This document shows positions 44,522 to 53,848 of a stretch of DNA of 64,000 bases, in pieces. The DNA comes from HNR sp040400085 (GTDB lineage Bacteria; Actinomycetota; Actinomycetes; Actinomycetales; Microbacteriaceae). The notes under the pieces are model-generated. The model was not told the DNA's origin, did no database searches, and worked only from the letters and a program-made list of their open reading frames with translations. A program made the translations under genes and the position numbers. Each line of letters starts with the position of its first letter. Within the stretch, counting starts at the first letter, position 1. The stretch lies in the NCBI GenBank assembly GCA_040400085.1, contig JBBAQX010000023.1:1-64000 (forward strand), in the 5' to 3' direction.

Positions 44522-47152
44522 CGAGATAGGCGCAATCTTGATCAGGATTTTCTTCGGCCCGACATCGTCAAATGTGACGTGTGCAATCCGCTTGGTGCCG
44601 ACTCCTGTGACCTCATCAACCGAACCATCACCATAATCCGCGTGACGGATGCGGTCGCCGCGAGCAAGCTCAAGGTCGCCATTATCTTGCACACTACCCG
44701 AGATGGTATTGGGGAATTGTGCTGGTTCGCCGTTGCGGGCCGCAGCGGCCTTGGCTTTCTTTGCTTCGCGGTATCGTTCCAGGCTGCTCATCATGTTGCC
44801 GGATGCCGGTTCAGACACTGCCGCAGATGAGCCTCCCCCAAACCCGCCGCCGGTAAACCCGACGGAGCTGTTCGCGCCGCTTGAATCACTCGAGGACCGC
44901 TTGGAATACTGGGACCCCGAATACTGCGACTTCGATGAACCGGATGATCCCCCATATCCACGCGAACCACGCTGCGCGTTGAGGGCACGGGGCTGAGTGC
45001 CATCACGGCTCGTCACCATCCCGGGCGACTGCCGCCACTCGATCAGGTTCGCGGGGATCTCTTGTAGGAACCGGCTGGGCATCGCCACCGTGATCTCGCC
45101 GTATTGGGCGCGGGTCATCGCGAGCGAGAGGTAGAGTTTCTCCCGGGCGCGGGTGATGCCAACGTAAAAGAGCCGACGTTCCTCGGACGGACCGCCAGCC
45201 TCGTCCGCCGACATCTGGTGCGGCAGCAGCCCCTCCTCGACTCCCGTGATGAAGACGGCTTGATACTCCAGCCCCTTCGCCGTGTGCAGGGTCATGAGGG
45301 ACACGGTTCCGCTGGTGTCGTCCAGGTCATCGGCTGCGGCCACGAGCGAGACCTCCGTGAGGAAGTCGACCAGCGTGCCGGTGGGGTTATTCCTGCTGAA
45401 CTCCTTGGTGACCGCGATGAGCTCGTCGATGTTCTCCGCACGAGCCTCGTCCTGCGGGTCCTTACTATTGCGCAGGATATCGAGATAACCGGTCTCGGCC
45501 ATGATGTAACCAAGGATGTCACTGAGTGGCGTAATCTTGACACCGAGCGATTCCGGGGTGGCCCGGCCCTCGTCATCGAGAGTATCGATCAGCTGGTCCA
45601 CGCCCTCAAGCGCCATCTGAGTAGCGTGATCCAGGATCCCCGAGAGGGTGAGGATCGCGCCGCGCACCTTCGGGCCGAAGCTCAGCTCACCGGCCCGGCG
45701 CATGGCATCCCTCAGCGATATTTCTTGCTCTTCGGCGAATGCCGCGAGTTGCGCCTCCGTCATTGGGCCGATGCCGCGCTTAGGAGCGTTTAGGATGCGC
45801 CTAAGAGCGTACTCGTCAAACGGATTTGCGACCGTGATCAGGTAGGCAATCGCATCCTTGATCTCGGCCCGTTCGTAAAACTTGGTTCCGCCGAGAACCC
45901 GATACGGGATGGCCTCACGGATAAAGATCTCTTCAAGCGCGCGCGTCTGGGCGTTGGTGCGATAGAACACGGCGATGTCTTTGTAGCCAACGCCATCGCG
46001 GTGCAGATCCTCGATTTCGTCCGCGATGAAGCGAGCCTCGTCGTGACCGGAATACCCGGTAAACCCGGTAATCTTGTCGCCGTCACCCTCGTCGGTAAAG
46101 AGGTTTTTCTCCTTGCGATCGAAGTTATTCGAAATGACTGCGTTGGCCGCGGTGAGGATGTTCTGCGTCGAGCGGTAGTTTTGCTCCAGCAGGACGACCT
46201 CGGCGCCCGGGTAATCGCGCTCAAACTCGGTGATGTTGCGGATGTCCGCGCCGCGGAAGGCATAGATCGACTGGTCCGAGTCTCCAACGACCGTGAGGCT
46301 GGCACCCGGGATCGAGCCGTCTTGCGCGATATCGCGCGGGGCATATTCAAAAGCGGCCGCCGCAACAACTTCGGGCTTGATGGGCCTGGTCAGCTCGCGG
46401 ATCAGCGCATATTGCGCGTGGTTGGTGTCCTGGTACTCGTCGACCAGGATATGCCGGAAGCGCCGCTGGTAGAGAGCGGCAATATCGGGGAAGGAGCGAA
46501 ATAGGTACACGACCTGACCGATGAGATCGTCGAAGTCGAACGCGTTTGCCCGACTCAGCTCGCTCGTGTATTTGCGAAACACCTCCAGGAAGGCCCGGTC
46601 TCGCGGATCCGACAGGTTTGCCGTGCGCGCGAACGTGTCGACGTCGGTGAGCTCGTTCTTGAGCTTGGAAATCCGACCTGCGGTGCCTGCGGGGGTCAGC
46701 CCCAGGTGATCGAGGTCAAGTCCCTTGATGATGCGCTTGAGCAGCGCGCGCGAATCCGCTGAATCATAGATCGTGAAACTTTTCAGATAGCCGAAGCGCT
46801 CGGCCTCCCGGCGCAAAATCCTGACGCACGCCGAGTGAAACGTCGAGATCCACATGCCCCCCGCGGCCTCGCCCAGCAGACCTTCCACCCGCTCCCGCAT
46901 CTCCGCAGCGGCCTTATTCGTGAAGGTGATGGCCAGGATCTGGCTGGGCCACGCCTCGCGCGAACGGATGAGCCCGGCAATTCGATGCGTCAGAACTCGG
47001 GTCTTGCCCGACCCGGCACCTGCCACGATGAGCAGGGCGGGGCCACGGTACTCGACCGCGCGGGCCTGTCCGGGGTTGAGCCCGGCAAGCAGCTCGTCGG
47101 TCCCGTCGCTTGGGCCGTGGGCGGAATCGGGGAAAAGAGGAGGAAGAGTCAT
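44507..47152 (-). CDS. pcrA: ATP-dependent DNA helicase PcrA/UvrD
   Basis: 881 aa. Motif I VAGAGSGKTRVLTHRI, Ia ILAITFTNKAAAEM, II LVDEYQDTN, III GDSDQSIYAFRGADI, IV LEQNYRSTQ, V SLMTLHTAKGLEY and VI YVGITRAREKLYL are all present. SF1 3'-5' helicase in nucleotide-excision repair and replication restart. The region after about residue 690 is Ser/Gly-rich linker leading to the C-terminal RNA-polymerase-binding Tudor-like domain (GDRIRHADYGDGSV). Its last residues lie in a tandem repeat. Confidence 0.96.
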   Translation of the reverse strand: MTLPPLFPDSAHGPSDGTDELLAGLNPGQARAVEYRGPALLIVAGAGSGKTRVLTHRIAGLIRSREAWPSQILAITFTNKAAAEMRERVEGLLGEAAGGMWISTFHSACVRILRREAERFGYLKSFTIYDSADSRALLKRIIKGLDLDHLGLTPAGTAGRISKLKNELTDVDTFARTANLSDPRDRAFLEVFRKYTSELSRANAFDFDDLIGQVVYLFRSFPDIAALYQRRFRHILVDEYQDTNHAQYALIRELTRPIKPEVVAAAAFEYAPRDIAQDGSIPGASLTVVGDSDQSIYAFRGADIRNITEFERDYPGAEVVLLEQNYRSTQNILTAANAVISNNFDRKEKNLFTDEGDGDKITGFTGYSGHDEARFIADEIEDLHRDGVGYKDIAVFYRTNAQTRALEEIFIREAIPYRVLGGTKFYERAEIKDAIAYLITVANPFDEYALRRILNAPKRGIGPMTEAQLAAFAEEQEISLRDAMRRAGELSFGPKVRGAILTLSGILDHATQMALEGVDQLIDTLDDEGRATPESLGVKITPLSDILGYIMAETGYLDILRNSKDPQDEARAENIDELIAVTKEFSRNNPTGTLVDFLTEVSLVAAADDLDDTSGTVSLMTLHTAKGLEYQAVFITGVEEGLLPHQMSADEAGGPSEERRLFYVGITRAREKLYLSLAMTRAQYGEITVAMPSRFLQEIPANLIEWRQSPGMVTSRDGTQPRALNAQRGSRGYGGSSGSSKSQYSGSQYSKRSSSDSSGANSSVGFTGGGFGGGSSAAVSEPASGNMMSSLERYREAKKAKAAAARNGEPAQFPNTISGSVQDNGDLELARGDRIRHADYGDGSVDEVTGVGTKRIAHVTFDDVGPKKILIKIAPISRLEG

Positions 47153-47344
47153 CGTGAGACAAGTCTACGACGGACTACAGACGCTCAAGCGTTTCGCTTC
47201 ATCTCGAGAACTATCACGAGCATCCATTCGCGAAACACCCGAGAGACGAAACACCCAACCGAACTGCTCAGCACATTCTCGGCCGCTGCCCGATACTATT
47301 GAACAAGCAATACTTAAGCGACAACACGAAAGTGGACGAACACC

Positions 47345-48175
47345 ATGGCGAGAAACAACCCCGCGCTATCGCGCAACCCCGCCCTCAACGGTAGCAATAA
47401 CCGTACCCTTTCGGCAGATGAGCTCAACAAAATCTACGCGCAGCCGTCGGCCGACCTGAATCGTCCGGGCGTCGAGCAGCCCGTTCAGCAGACCACGACT
47501 ATGGGGAACGAGTTCGCCGGGTCGTCCGACCCCATGACGTATGAGGATACCATTGCCAAGACGGCAGGCCTCTTCGCCGTTGTCGTAGCTACGGCCGTTG
47601 TCGGATGGCAGTTCGCTTCGCTACCAGTGATGATCGGGTCGGCACTCGCGGCGCTAGTCGTCGGTCTGATCGCAACGTTCAGGCAGAAGCCGTCGGTGCC
47701 ACTGTACTTCCTATATGCAGCGCTCGAAGGGGTATTTCTTGGGGCAATCTCGAAATTTTATGAGGTTCGCTTCGACGGGATCGTCACCCAGGCCATCATC
47801 GGAACTTTCTCGGTCGTTGCGGTTACGCTCATTCTCTTTCGCAGCGGCAAAGTGCGCACCTCGCCTCGTATGACCAAGATCGTTATGGTTGCGATGGGTG
47901 GGTACCTGCTCTTCTCACTGCTGAACTTCGGGCTGGTAGCATTCGGAGTACTTCCCGGCTTCGGTATGCGAAGCGGAGTGATCGGTATCGTCATCGGCAT
48001 CGCCGTAGTTCTCATGGCCGCCTACTGCCTAGTAATGGACTTTGAGTACATCAAGAACGGCGTGGAGGCCCGCGCACCCCGCGCGTACGGCTGGACAGCC
48101 GGTTTTGGCCTCATGGTGACCATCATCTGGCTGTACCTTGAGGTGCTGCGTCTCATCGCTATTTTCCGCGAATAA
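47345..48175 (+). CDS. Bax inhibitor-1 / YccA family membrane protein
   Basis: 276 aa. A polar N-terminal region (about 60 residues with RNPALNGSN) precedes seven hydrophobic segments. MTYEDTIAKTAGLFAVVV and YAALEGVFLGAISKFYE match actinobacterial YccA/BI-1 proteins, thought to be pH-sensitive calcium leak channels; the role here is unknown. RBS region: GACGAACACC. 47153-47344 is the divergent promoter region with pcrA. Confidence 0.9.
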   Translation: MARNNPALSRNPALNGSNNRTLSADELNKIYAQPSADLNRPGVEQPVQQTTTMGNEFAGSSDPMTYEDTIAKTAGLFAVVVATAVVGWQFASLPVMIGSALAALVVGLIATFRQKPSVPLYFLYAALEGVFLGAISKFYEVRFDGIVTQAIIGTFSVVAVTLILFRSGKVRTSPRMTKIVMVAMGGYLLFSLLNFGLVAFGVLPGFGMRSGVIGIVIGIAVVLMAAYCLVMDFEYIKNGVEARAPRAYGWTAGFGLMVTIIWLYLEVLRLIAIFRE

Positions 48176-48236
48176 GGGTCGACACTACTAATATGTAGTT
48201 ACGAACACGTTTCTACATACTTACGAGGAGTCGAAG

Positions 48237-49298
48237 TTGACCGCCAACGATGACAACGCACGTCGCCAACTTGCTGATCCGTCCACGACGGCTCAGCAGT
48301 TGGCTGACATCGCTTACGACTATCCTCATCTCGCGGCAGAGATCACGCGTCATCCCAACGTGTATCAGGGGCTCGTGGACTGGCTTGCAGAATACGGCGT
48401 TCCTGAGGCAGCTCCAGTTGAGGTAGCGGCTCCTGTCGAGATTGCCAGTCCCGTGATGCCTGCCCAGACTCACGGTTTCACTCCTTCGAGCAGCGTAGGG
48501 ATGCCCGTCGCAGACAGCATTGCGCCTCGGGTTGACTCCGCTCCTCAGCACTACGCATCGTTCGATTCGATAATGAATCAGCAGCAATCCCAGCAGCCGG
48601 CTCCTACAGAGTCTTCCATCCCTCTTATGCCGCGGGGCGGGGAGTACACCCCGTCGCAATTAGCCTACGAGGCTCCGGAGGTCTCGGCTCCGATATATCA
48701 GGCCCCGGCATCCCAGTCCCCATCTTATGATGCGCCGTTGCAATCAGCACCGGTCCAGCCGATGTATGCTCCCCCAGCAACGCAATCATTCGAGACGCTG
48801 CTCGGGTCGACACCGGCCCAGCAGGGAGCATTCCCCGCTTCAGCCGCACCACAGACACAGGCCTTTCCAGCAGAACAATCGCAAGAGGCACAGGGTTTTC
48901 CAGCACAACAGGCACAACAATATGATGCGCCTCCCAGTGCATCACCTGTCCAGCAGCTCATGGACAGGGAAGATAACGCGCCGAGCTTTGCAGCCCTCGC
49001 AAATGCTCCTCAGACTGCGCCATTCTCCCCGATAATCGTGTCGAATGAACGCCACAGAGGAGAGCCCCCGGTTGATCCGGATGCTCCGTTGAACATCATG
49101 GCCGTGCTATCGATCATCTTCTGCCTGGGGTGGCTCGGAATCCTGTTTGGCGTCATTGCGAAACGGCAGATCCGTACCAACCAGGAACGCGGTTGGGCGC
49201 TAGCCCACTGGGGAATTATCCTCGGAACCGTATTTACAGTGCTCGGCGTGGTCGGTACCGTCTTATACATAATGCTCGTGGGGAGAATGCTTTCCTAG
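48237..49298 (+). CDS. DUF4190 protein with variant leucine-rich N-terminus
   Basis: 353 aa. Residues 1-60 resemble the variant leucine-rich repeat domain (RRQLADPSTTAQQLADIA, HPNVYQGLVDWLA). Residues about 60-270 are Pro/Gln/Ala/Ser low complexity. The C-terminal 75 residues are two membrane helices of the DUF4190 type (LNIMAVLSIIFCLGWLGILFG, then a second helix). Start TTG with GAGGAG six nt upstream; no better start exists. Function unknown. Confidence 0.78.
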   Translation: MTANDDNARRQLADPSTTAQQLADIAYDYPHLAAEITRHPNVYQGLVDWLAEYGVPEAAPVEVAAPVEIASPVMPAQTHGFTPSSSVGMPVADSIAPRVDSAPQHYASFDSIMNQQQSQQPAPTESSIPLMPRGGEYTPSQLAYEAPEVSAPIYQAPASQSPSYDAPLQSAPVQPMYAPPATQSFETLLGSTPAQQGAFPASAAPQTQAFPAEQSQEAQGFPAQQAQQYDAPPSASPVQQLMDREDNAPSFAALANAPQTAPFSPIIVSNERHRGEPPVDPDAPLNIMAVLSIIFCLGWLGILFGVIAKRQIRTNQERGWALAHWGIILGTVFTVLGVVGTVLYIMLVGRMLS

Positions 49299-49315
49299 CC
49301 AGTGATTACCTCCGT

Positions 49316-49379
49316 GTAGCACAGAGGTTCACCGATGTAACACAGAGGTGCACCCGCCTAGAACAGGGGTGCACCCACC
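49316..49379. repeat. 3 imperfect 21-bp repeats between DUF4190 and guaA stops
   Basis: GTAGCACAGAGGTTCACCGAT, GTAACACAGAGGTGCACCCGC and TAGAACAGGGGTGCACCCACC are adjacent, filling most of the space between converging stop codons. Confidence 0.8.
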
Positions 49380-49389
49380 AAGATTTCGA

Positions 49390-50973
49390 TTACTCCCACT
49401 CGATAGTTCCCGGCGGCTTGGAGGTCACATCGAGGACAACTCGGTTGACTCCCGGAACCTGGTTAGTGATTCGATTGGAGATGCGCGCAAGCACGTCATA
49501 CGGCAGGCGGGTCCAGTCTGCGGTCATCGCATCTTCCGAGGAGACCGGACGCAACACGATGGGATGCCCATAGGTTCGGCCATCTCCCTGCACGCCAACG
49601 GAACGCACGTCTGCCAGGAGCACGACGGGGCACTGCCAAATCTCGTTATCAAGCCCGGCTGCGGTCAGTTCCTCGCGTGCAATGGCATCGGCGGCACGAA
49701 GCAGCTCGAGACGCTCTGCTGTAACCTCGCCCACGATACGAATTCCGAGGCCGGGGCCGGGGAACGGCTGGCGCCCCACGATGACCTCTGGCAGGCCGAG
49801 CTCGCGGCCTATGGCGCGCACCTCGTCCTTGAACAGCGTGCGTAGCGGCTCGACAAGCTCAAAGTTCAGGTCATCGGGAAGGCCGCCAACATTGTGGTGG
49901 CTCTTGATGTTCGCGGTTCCGCTTCCCCCGCCTGACTCGACGACGTCGGGGTACAGCGTGCCCTGCACAAGGTATTTGATGGGGTCTCCGTCGGCGGCAG
50001 CCTCAGCGATCAGGTCGGCCTGAGCCTTCTCAAAGGTACGGATAAACTCGCGGCCGATGATCTTTCGCTTCTGCTCAGGATCGGTAACCCCGGCAAGGGC
50101 CGACAGGAACTGTTCCTCGGCGTCGATCGTGACCAGACGGACACCAGTGGCGGTGACGTAGTCCTCCTCAACCTGACGGCGCTCATCCTTCCGCAGCAAA
50201 CCGTGATCGACAAACACGCAGACCAGCTGATCGCCGACGGCTTTGTGAACAAGAGCAGCGGCGACCGCGGAGTCGACTCCACCGGACAGGCCACAGATAA
50301 CCTTGCCAGAACCCACCTGCGCCCGGATCGAAGCGACCTGATCCGCGATGACGTTGCCGGAGTTCCAATCGGAAGGGATGCTCGCAGCATCGTGTAGGAA
50401 GTTCTCGAGCACGCGCTGACCAAAGTCAGAATGCTTCACCTCGGGGTGCCACTGCACGCCGTAAAAACGCTTCTCGTCGTTCGCAAAAGCGGCAACGGGG
50501 GTGGAGGATGTGCTCGCCAAAACGGCAAACCCTTCCGGTGCCTGAGTCACAGAATCACCGTGGCTCATCCATACGTTTTGCGTAGCCGGTTGATCCTTGA
50601 GCAAAATACCGTTCTCGCTCACGACGGCATCAGTCGCGCCGTATTCACTGTCACCCGTGTGCGAAACAACTCCACCGAGCGCTTTAGCCATGACTTGGAA
50701 ACCGTAACAGATCCCAAGCATTGGCACTCCCAGGTCGAAGACGCCAGCATCGAGGCTGGGCGCTCCCTCCGCGTAAACGCTAGCGGGCCCACCGCTCAGG
50801 ACAACGCCGACCGGATTCTTGGCGGCAATCTCAGCAGCGGTAATGGTGTGGGGAACGATCTCCGAATATACCCCTGCCTCACGAACACGGCGAGCGATGA
50901 GCTGCGCATATTGCGCACCAAAGTCAACAACGAGCACCGGGCGCGGACCGGCGGCAGACGGTTGAGTATTAAT
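49390..50973 (-). CDS. guaA: GMP synthase (glutamine-hydrolysing), apparent ATT start
   Basis: About 527 aa from ATT 50973. Glutaminase domain with catalytic Cys in MLGICYGFQVMA and WHPEVKHSD; synthetase domain with GLSGGVDSAVAAAL, and the dimerisation domain RQPFPGPGLGIRI. The gene frame is open to a GTG at 51027, but those first 18 codons come from the 15-bp tandem repeat of the preceding gene. GGAGG ends exactly 6 nt before ATT, which overlaps the TAA of the DUF3817 gene, and a start there gives the usual GuaA length. GTG 51012 and 51027 are the alternatives. Confidence 0.95.
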   Translation of the reverse strand: MNTQPSAAGPRPVLVVDFGAQYAQLIARRVREAGVYSEIVPHTITAAEIAAKNPVGVVLSGGPASVYAEGAPSLDAGVFDLGVPMLGICYGFQVMAKALGGVVSHTGDSEYGATDAVVSENGILLKDQPATQNVWMSHGDSVTQAPEGFAVLASTSSTPVAAFANDEKRFYGVQWHPEVKHSDFGQRVLENFLHDAASIPSDWNSGNVIADQVASIRAQVGSGKVICGLSGGVDSAVAAALVHKAVGDQLVCVFVDHGLLRKDERRQVEEDYVTATGVRLVTIDAEEQFLSALAGVTDPEQKRKIIGREFIRTFEKAQADLIAEAAADGDPIKYLVQGTLYPDVVESGGGSGTANIKSHHNVGGLPDDLNFELVEPLRTLFKDEVRAIGRELGLPEVIVGRQPFPGPGLGIRIVGEVTAERLELLRAADAIAREELTAAGLDNEIWQCPVVLLADVRSVGVQGDGRTYGHPIVLRPVSSEDAMTADWTRLPYDVLARISNRITNQVPGVNRVVLDVTSKPPGTIEWE

Positions 50974-51589
50974 GAGAAACCTCCGTTGGGGTTGCGGTAT
51001 TCGGGGTTGCACTGTCTGAACGTGCACTGTCTGAACTTGTACTGTCTGAACTTGTACTGTCTGAACTTGTACTGTCAGAACTTACAGAAGTATTGGATTC
51101 GGCGTCTTCTAATTCGGCGTCTTGAGACTCCGAGGATTGCGACTTGGCACCCTGTTCTTTCTCGGCGAGATAGGCCTCTACCTCACGCACCACGCGCACC
51201 TCCATGAAGAAGGAGAGGAAAGGGACTACACCGCCAAGAGCGATTACGAGGAACCGCATAAACGGCCAACGCATGAGGCTCCACAGACGGAAATCGCCAA
51301 AGAGATAAACGACATAGAACCAGCCGTGGGCGATCAGGATGCCGGTAGAGAGGTTGAAACCGCTCGTCATGCTCGTCTTAAGACCGCCGCCGGGTTCTAC
51401 AATAACCTGTTCCAGGGTAAGGAAGCCGTTCGGTCCGCCGACGAATATCTCGTAGTGAAGCACATATTTAAGGATCATCTCAGCCAACAGCAGCAGAAGC
51501 ATGACACCCGTAATAATGGAAGTTATCCTATAGAACGAGAGTGCCTTGCGAATGCGTGGGTAATCAGCCGGACGCGGTTCAAGAGCCAT
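50969..51589 (-). CDS. DUF3817 family membrane protein
   Basis: 206 aa. About three membrane segments (YRITSIITGVMLLLLLAEM, GWFYVVYLFGDF, FLVIALGGVVPFLSFF), as in the DUF3817/YdzA-like proteins. The C-terminal 60 residues are acidic and Ser/Asp-rich with repeated SDSTS units. ATG 51589 (MALEPRPADYPR) is preferred over an upstream in-frame start inside SURF1. It lies 10 bp after SURF1 and overlaps guaA at its stop. Confidence 0.88.
   Translation of the reverse strand: MALEPRPADYPRIRKALSFYRITSIITGVMLLLLLAEMILKYVLHYEIFVGGPNGFLTLEQVIVEPGGGLKTSMTSGFNLSTGILIAHGWFYVVYLFGDFRLWSLMRWPFMRFLVIALGGVVPFLSFFMEVRVVREVEAYLAEKEQGAKSQSSESQDAELEDAESNTSVSSDSTSSDSTSSDSTSSDSARSDSATPNTATPTEVSH
51011..51085. repeat. 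5 x 15-bp tandem repeat at the DUF3817 3' end
   Basis: Five units of ACTGTCTGAACTTGT (first and last with two or three changes) encode the repeated Ser-Asp-Ser-Thr-Ser pentapeptides at the C-terminus and lie directly upstream of guaA. Confidence 0.93.
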
Positions 51590-51599
51590 AACGACTATT

Positions 51600-52493
51600 C
51601 TACCCGTTCGTTTGGTCGTCCTGAGCAAGCAGGTCGATCTCCTTCTCCAAAGCATCCCGCGTCAAGCGATACCAGAAGTAAATTGCAAACCCTGCAAAAA
51701 CGACCCACTCCGCAGCATAAAAGATATTAAGCCAGTTAACAGACTGCGGCGGGAGCGGAGGCTGCGAATCGATCTGGTCAAGACCACCAGTCGCCTCATG
51801 CGACACCAAGAACCCGTTGAAGGTAGGGCCGTTGAGCGTGATCCAGAGATTAGCCTGCTGGGCTGGATCCATTGATCGAACGAGAAACGGGTCTGCCTCC
51901 ACGTCTGGCGCGACAGGGCCTTCCGTCGGCTGGTAACGTCCCTCGAGCGTGACAGTGGATGCAGGCAGCGCCTGCAGAGCCTCCGCAGCAAGATCCGCCT
52001 GTTTCTCGCTCTCAGCCCAGCCGATGGCTACGGCCAGATTCGCCGGAACCGCAGAATCCGTGACAAAGTGACCAACGACCCAATAACCGTTCTTGCCAAA
52101 GTTTTCCCTGTTGCCGACGGTGTCGAAGTCCTCGGGAACAAAGCTACCCTTCACGATGACCCTGCGCCCGCCAGCCTTCTCGCTAACGGGGATGCTCGGC
52201 TCGGTAATCTGCGCCAGCTCAACGACGTTCTCGGTGATGTCCTGCTCCACCGTCTGATTCACAAGCGCTGACTCTAATTGCCAGTTGCCGAGCCAGGCAA
52301 AACCCGCGGCCACAGCGATAGCCAAGATGAGGGCACCAATCCAGCGCGGACGAAGCATGATCTGGACAAGCGTGGGCCTATGGCGTCCGGCCTCGAGAGA
52401 TTTGCCCTCCACGGTTGAGGTCTGTTCGTGATCTGGTGTGTCACTGTTCTGCTTAGTAATCGGGCTCTCGCTCTCGACGTGGGCGGGAATCAT
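51600..52493 (-). CDS. SURF1 family cytochrome oxidase biogenesis protein
   Basis: 297 aa. A polar N-tail (about 45 residues), first membrane helix at RPRWIGALILAIAVAAGFAW followed by LGNWQLESA, the loop with RRVIVKGSFVPEDF, and a second helix near WLNIFYAAEWVVFAGFAIYF. SURF1 proteins assist assembly of the aa3 terminal oxidase. ATG 52493 follows CAGGACGG and overlaps the antiporter gene by 41 bp. Confidence 0.9.
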   Translation of the reverse strand: MIPAHVESESPITKQNSDTPDHEQTSTVEGKSLEAGRHRPTLVQIMLRPRWIGALILAIAVAAGFAWLGNWQLESALVNQTVEQDITENVVELAQITEPSIPVSEKAGGRRVIVKGSFVPEDFDTVGNRENFGKNGYWVVGHFVTDSAVPANLAVAIGWAESEKQADLAAEALQALPASTVTLEGRYQPTEGPVAPDVEADPFLVRSMDPAQQANLWITLNGPTFNGFLVSHEATGGLDQIDSQPPLPPQSVNWLNIFYAAEWVVFAGFAIYFWYRLTRDALEKEIDLLAQDDQTNG

Positions 52494-53841
52494 CCGTCCT
52501 GATGTGTACTTCTTTGTTCGGTCGTTCCTCGGAGTTGGACATCAGCTCTATAGCGTCAAGAACAGCCGAGGAATCGGGGGTCTCATTCTCGGTCCCGGTC
52601 TCATTCCCGATCCCAGCATCCACCAAATCGATCTGCGCTGCCGCCATGCGCGCACGGGCACGCTTCTTAGCGCGCCGACTCCGCTCCCACGGAAACAACA
52701 CCCGAAAAATCGGTTCAGAGTACACAACAATAACCGGACCCAAGATTGCCATGATAAGGACGTACATTCCCGCGAATGGTTGGATACGTGGGTCAAGCCC
52801 AGCACTGAGCGAAAGCGTCGCCAGGATCAGCGCAAACTCTCCCCTGTTCTGCAAGATAACCGTGGTGTTGAATCCCTCACGCACGCCAAATTTATTGAGC
52901 CACGCAACGAATTGGCCCGCCAAGAAGTTGAGCACGAAAGTCATCGCTACGGCGATCAAAACGGGAACGAGAACACCACCAAAGGCCGCGGGATTCAGGG
53001 TCAACCCAAAGTTGACGAAAAAGAACGCACCGAATAGATCACGCAACGGTATAGCAATCTGCTCCACCTTGGCATGATACTTTGTTGCGCCTATGACGAG
53101 ACCAATGAGAAATGCCCCGATTGCGTCTGTCACGCCAAGCACCTCGCCGATGCCGCCGAAAGCAAATGCAAGGCCCATGAAGAAGACGATGAAGAGTTCG
53201 TCGTCCTTAGTGCGGAAGAGTTTCGACACGTATTTACCGGCAAAGCGGGCTACAAGGAACATGACGACCAGGAACGCGAACGACACTGCGAGCTTGCCGA
53301 TAACGGCCCAAGCATTCGTTTCACCGCTCAGAACGACCCCGACGATGGCAAGGTAAATAGCGAGAAAGATGTCCTCGACCACGGTGACGCCGAGGATCAT
53401 GGGAGTCTCAGGATTTGCCAGGCGCTTGGTTTCGATGAGCATCTTCGTCACGATCGCGCTCGACGAGGTCGCAGTCATTCCAGCGATAATGAGCGCTTCT
53501 CGTGTGCCCCAACCAACCATGAAGCCGAACACGAGTCCGATTCCCATATTGATCGCAATATAGGATCCGCCAGAGATCAGCAGTTTTCCGGCGTTGCCGA
53601 AGAACTCGTCCTGATCAAACTCCAGGCCCAAGCTAAACAGAAGCAGAACGAGCCCCATCACGGCGAGAAGACTGATGTTTTCCGAGGCAAAGCTGAACGG
53701 GAACCACGGGAAAAATGGGCTCGACAATAGACCGACGATCATATAGATCGGGATGCTCGGTAGGCCAATACGTTTGCCCAGCTGCCCCAGGGCATAGGCC
53801 ATAATGAAGATCACGCCTATGCTGATGAGGTCGGGGCCCAC
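52453..53841 (-). CDS. CPA2 family cation/proton antiporter (Kef/KhtU-like)
   Basis: About 462 aa from GTG 53841, with 12-13 membrane helices (GKRIGLPSIPIYMIVGLLSSP, GLVLLLFSLGLEFDQDEF, ATSSSAIVTKMLIETKRLANPET). The frame is open further upstream, but that part lies in the regulatory-subunit gene; TTG 53865 is another possible start. With the TrkA-C protein it resembles the KhtTU K+/H+ exchanger. The cytoplasmic tail is charged. Confidence 0.88.
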   Translation of the reverse strand: MGPDLISIGVIFIMAYALGQLGKRIGLPSIPIYMIVGLLSSPFFPWFPFSFASENISLLAVMGLVLLLFSLGLEFDQDEFFGNAGKLLISGGSYIAINMGIGLVFGFMVGWGTREALIIAGMTATSSSAIVTKMLIETKRLANPETPMILGVTVVEDIFLAIYLAIVGVVLSGETNAWAVIGKLAVSFAFLVVMFLVARFAGKYVSKLFRTKDDELFIVFFMGLAFAFGGIGEVLGVTDAIGAFLIGLVIGATKYHAKVEQIAIPLRDLFGAFFFVNFGLTLNPAAFGGVLVPVLIAVAMTFVLNFLAGQFVAWLNKFGVREGFNTTVILQNRGEFALILATLSLSAGLDPRIQPFAGMYVLIMAILGPVIVVYSEPIFRVLFPWERSRRAKKRARARMAAAQIDLVDAGIGNETGTENETPDSSAVLDAIELMSNSEERPNKEVHIRTDDSRPRREREPDY

Positions 53842-53848
53842 GTGTAAC

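Noticed and set aside
46854..47459. Plus-strand ORF spanning the pcrA start and intergenic region
   Set aside because: Mostly antisense to pcrA and Ser/Arg-rich; the Bax-inhibitor gene at 47345 in another frame is real.
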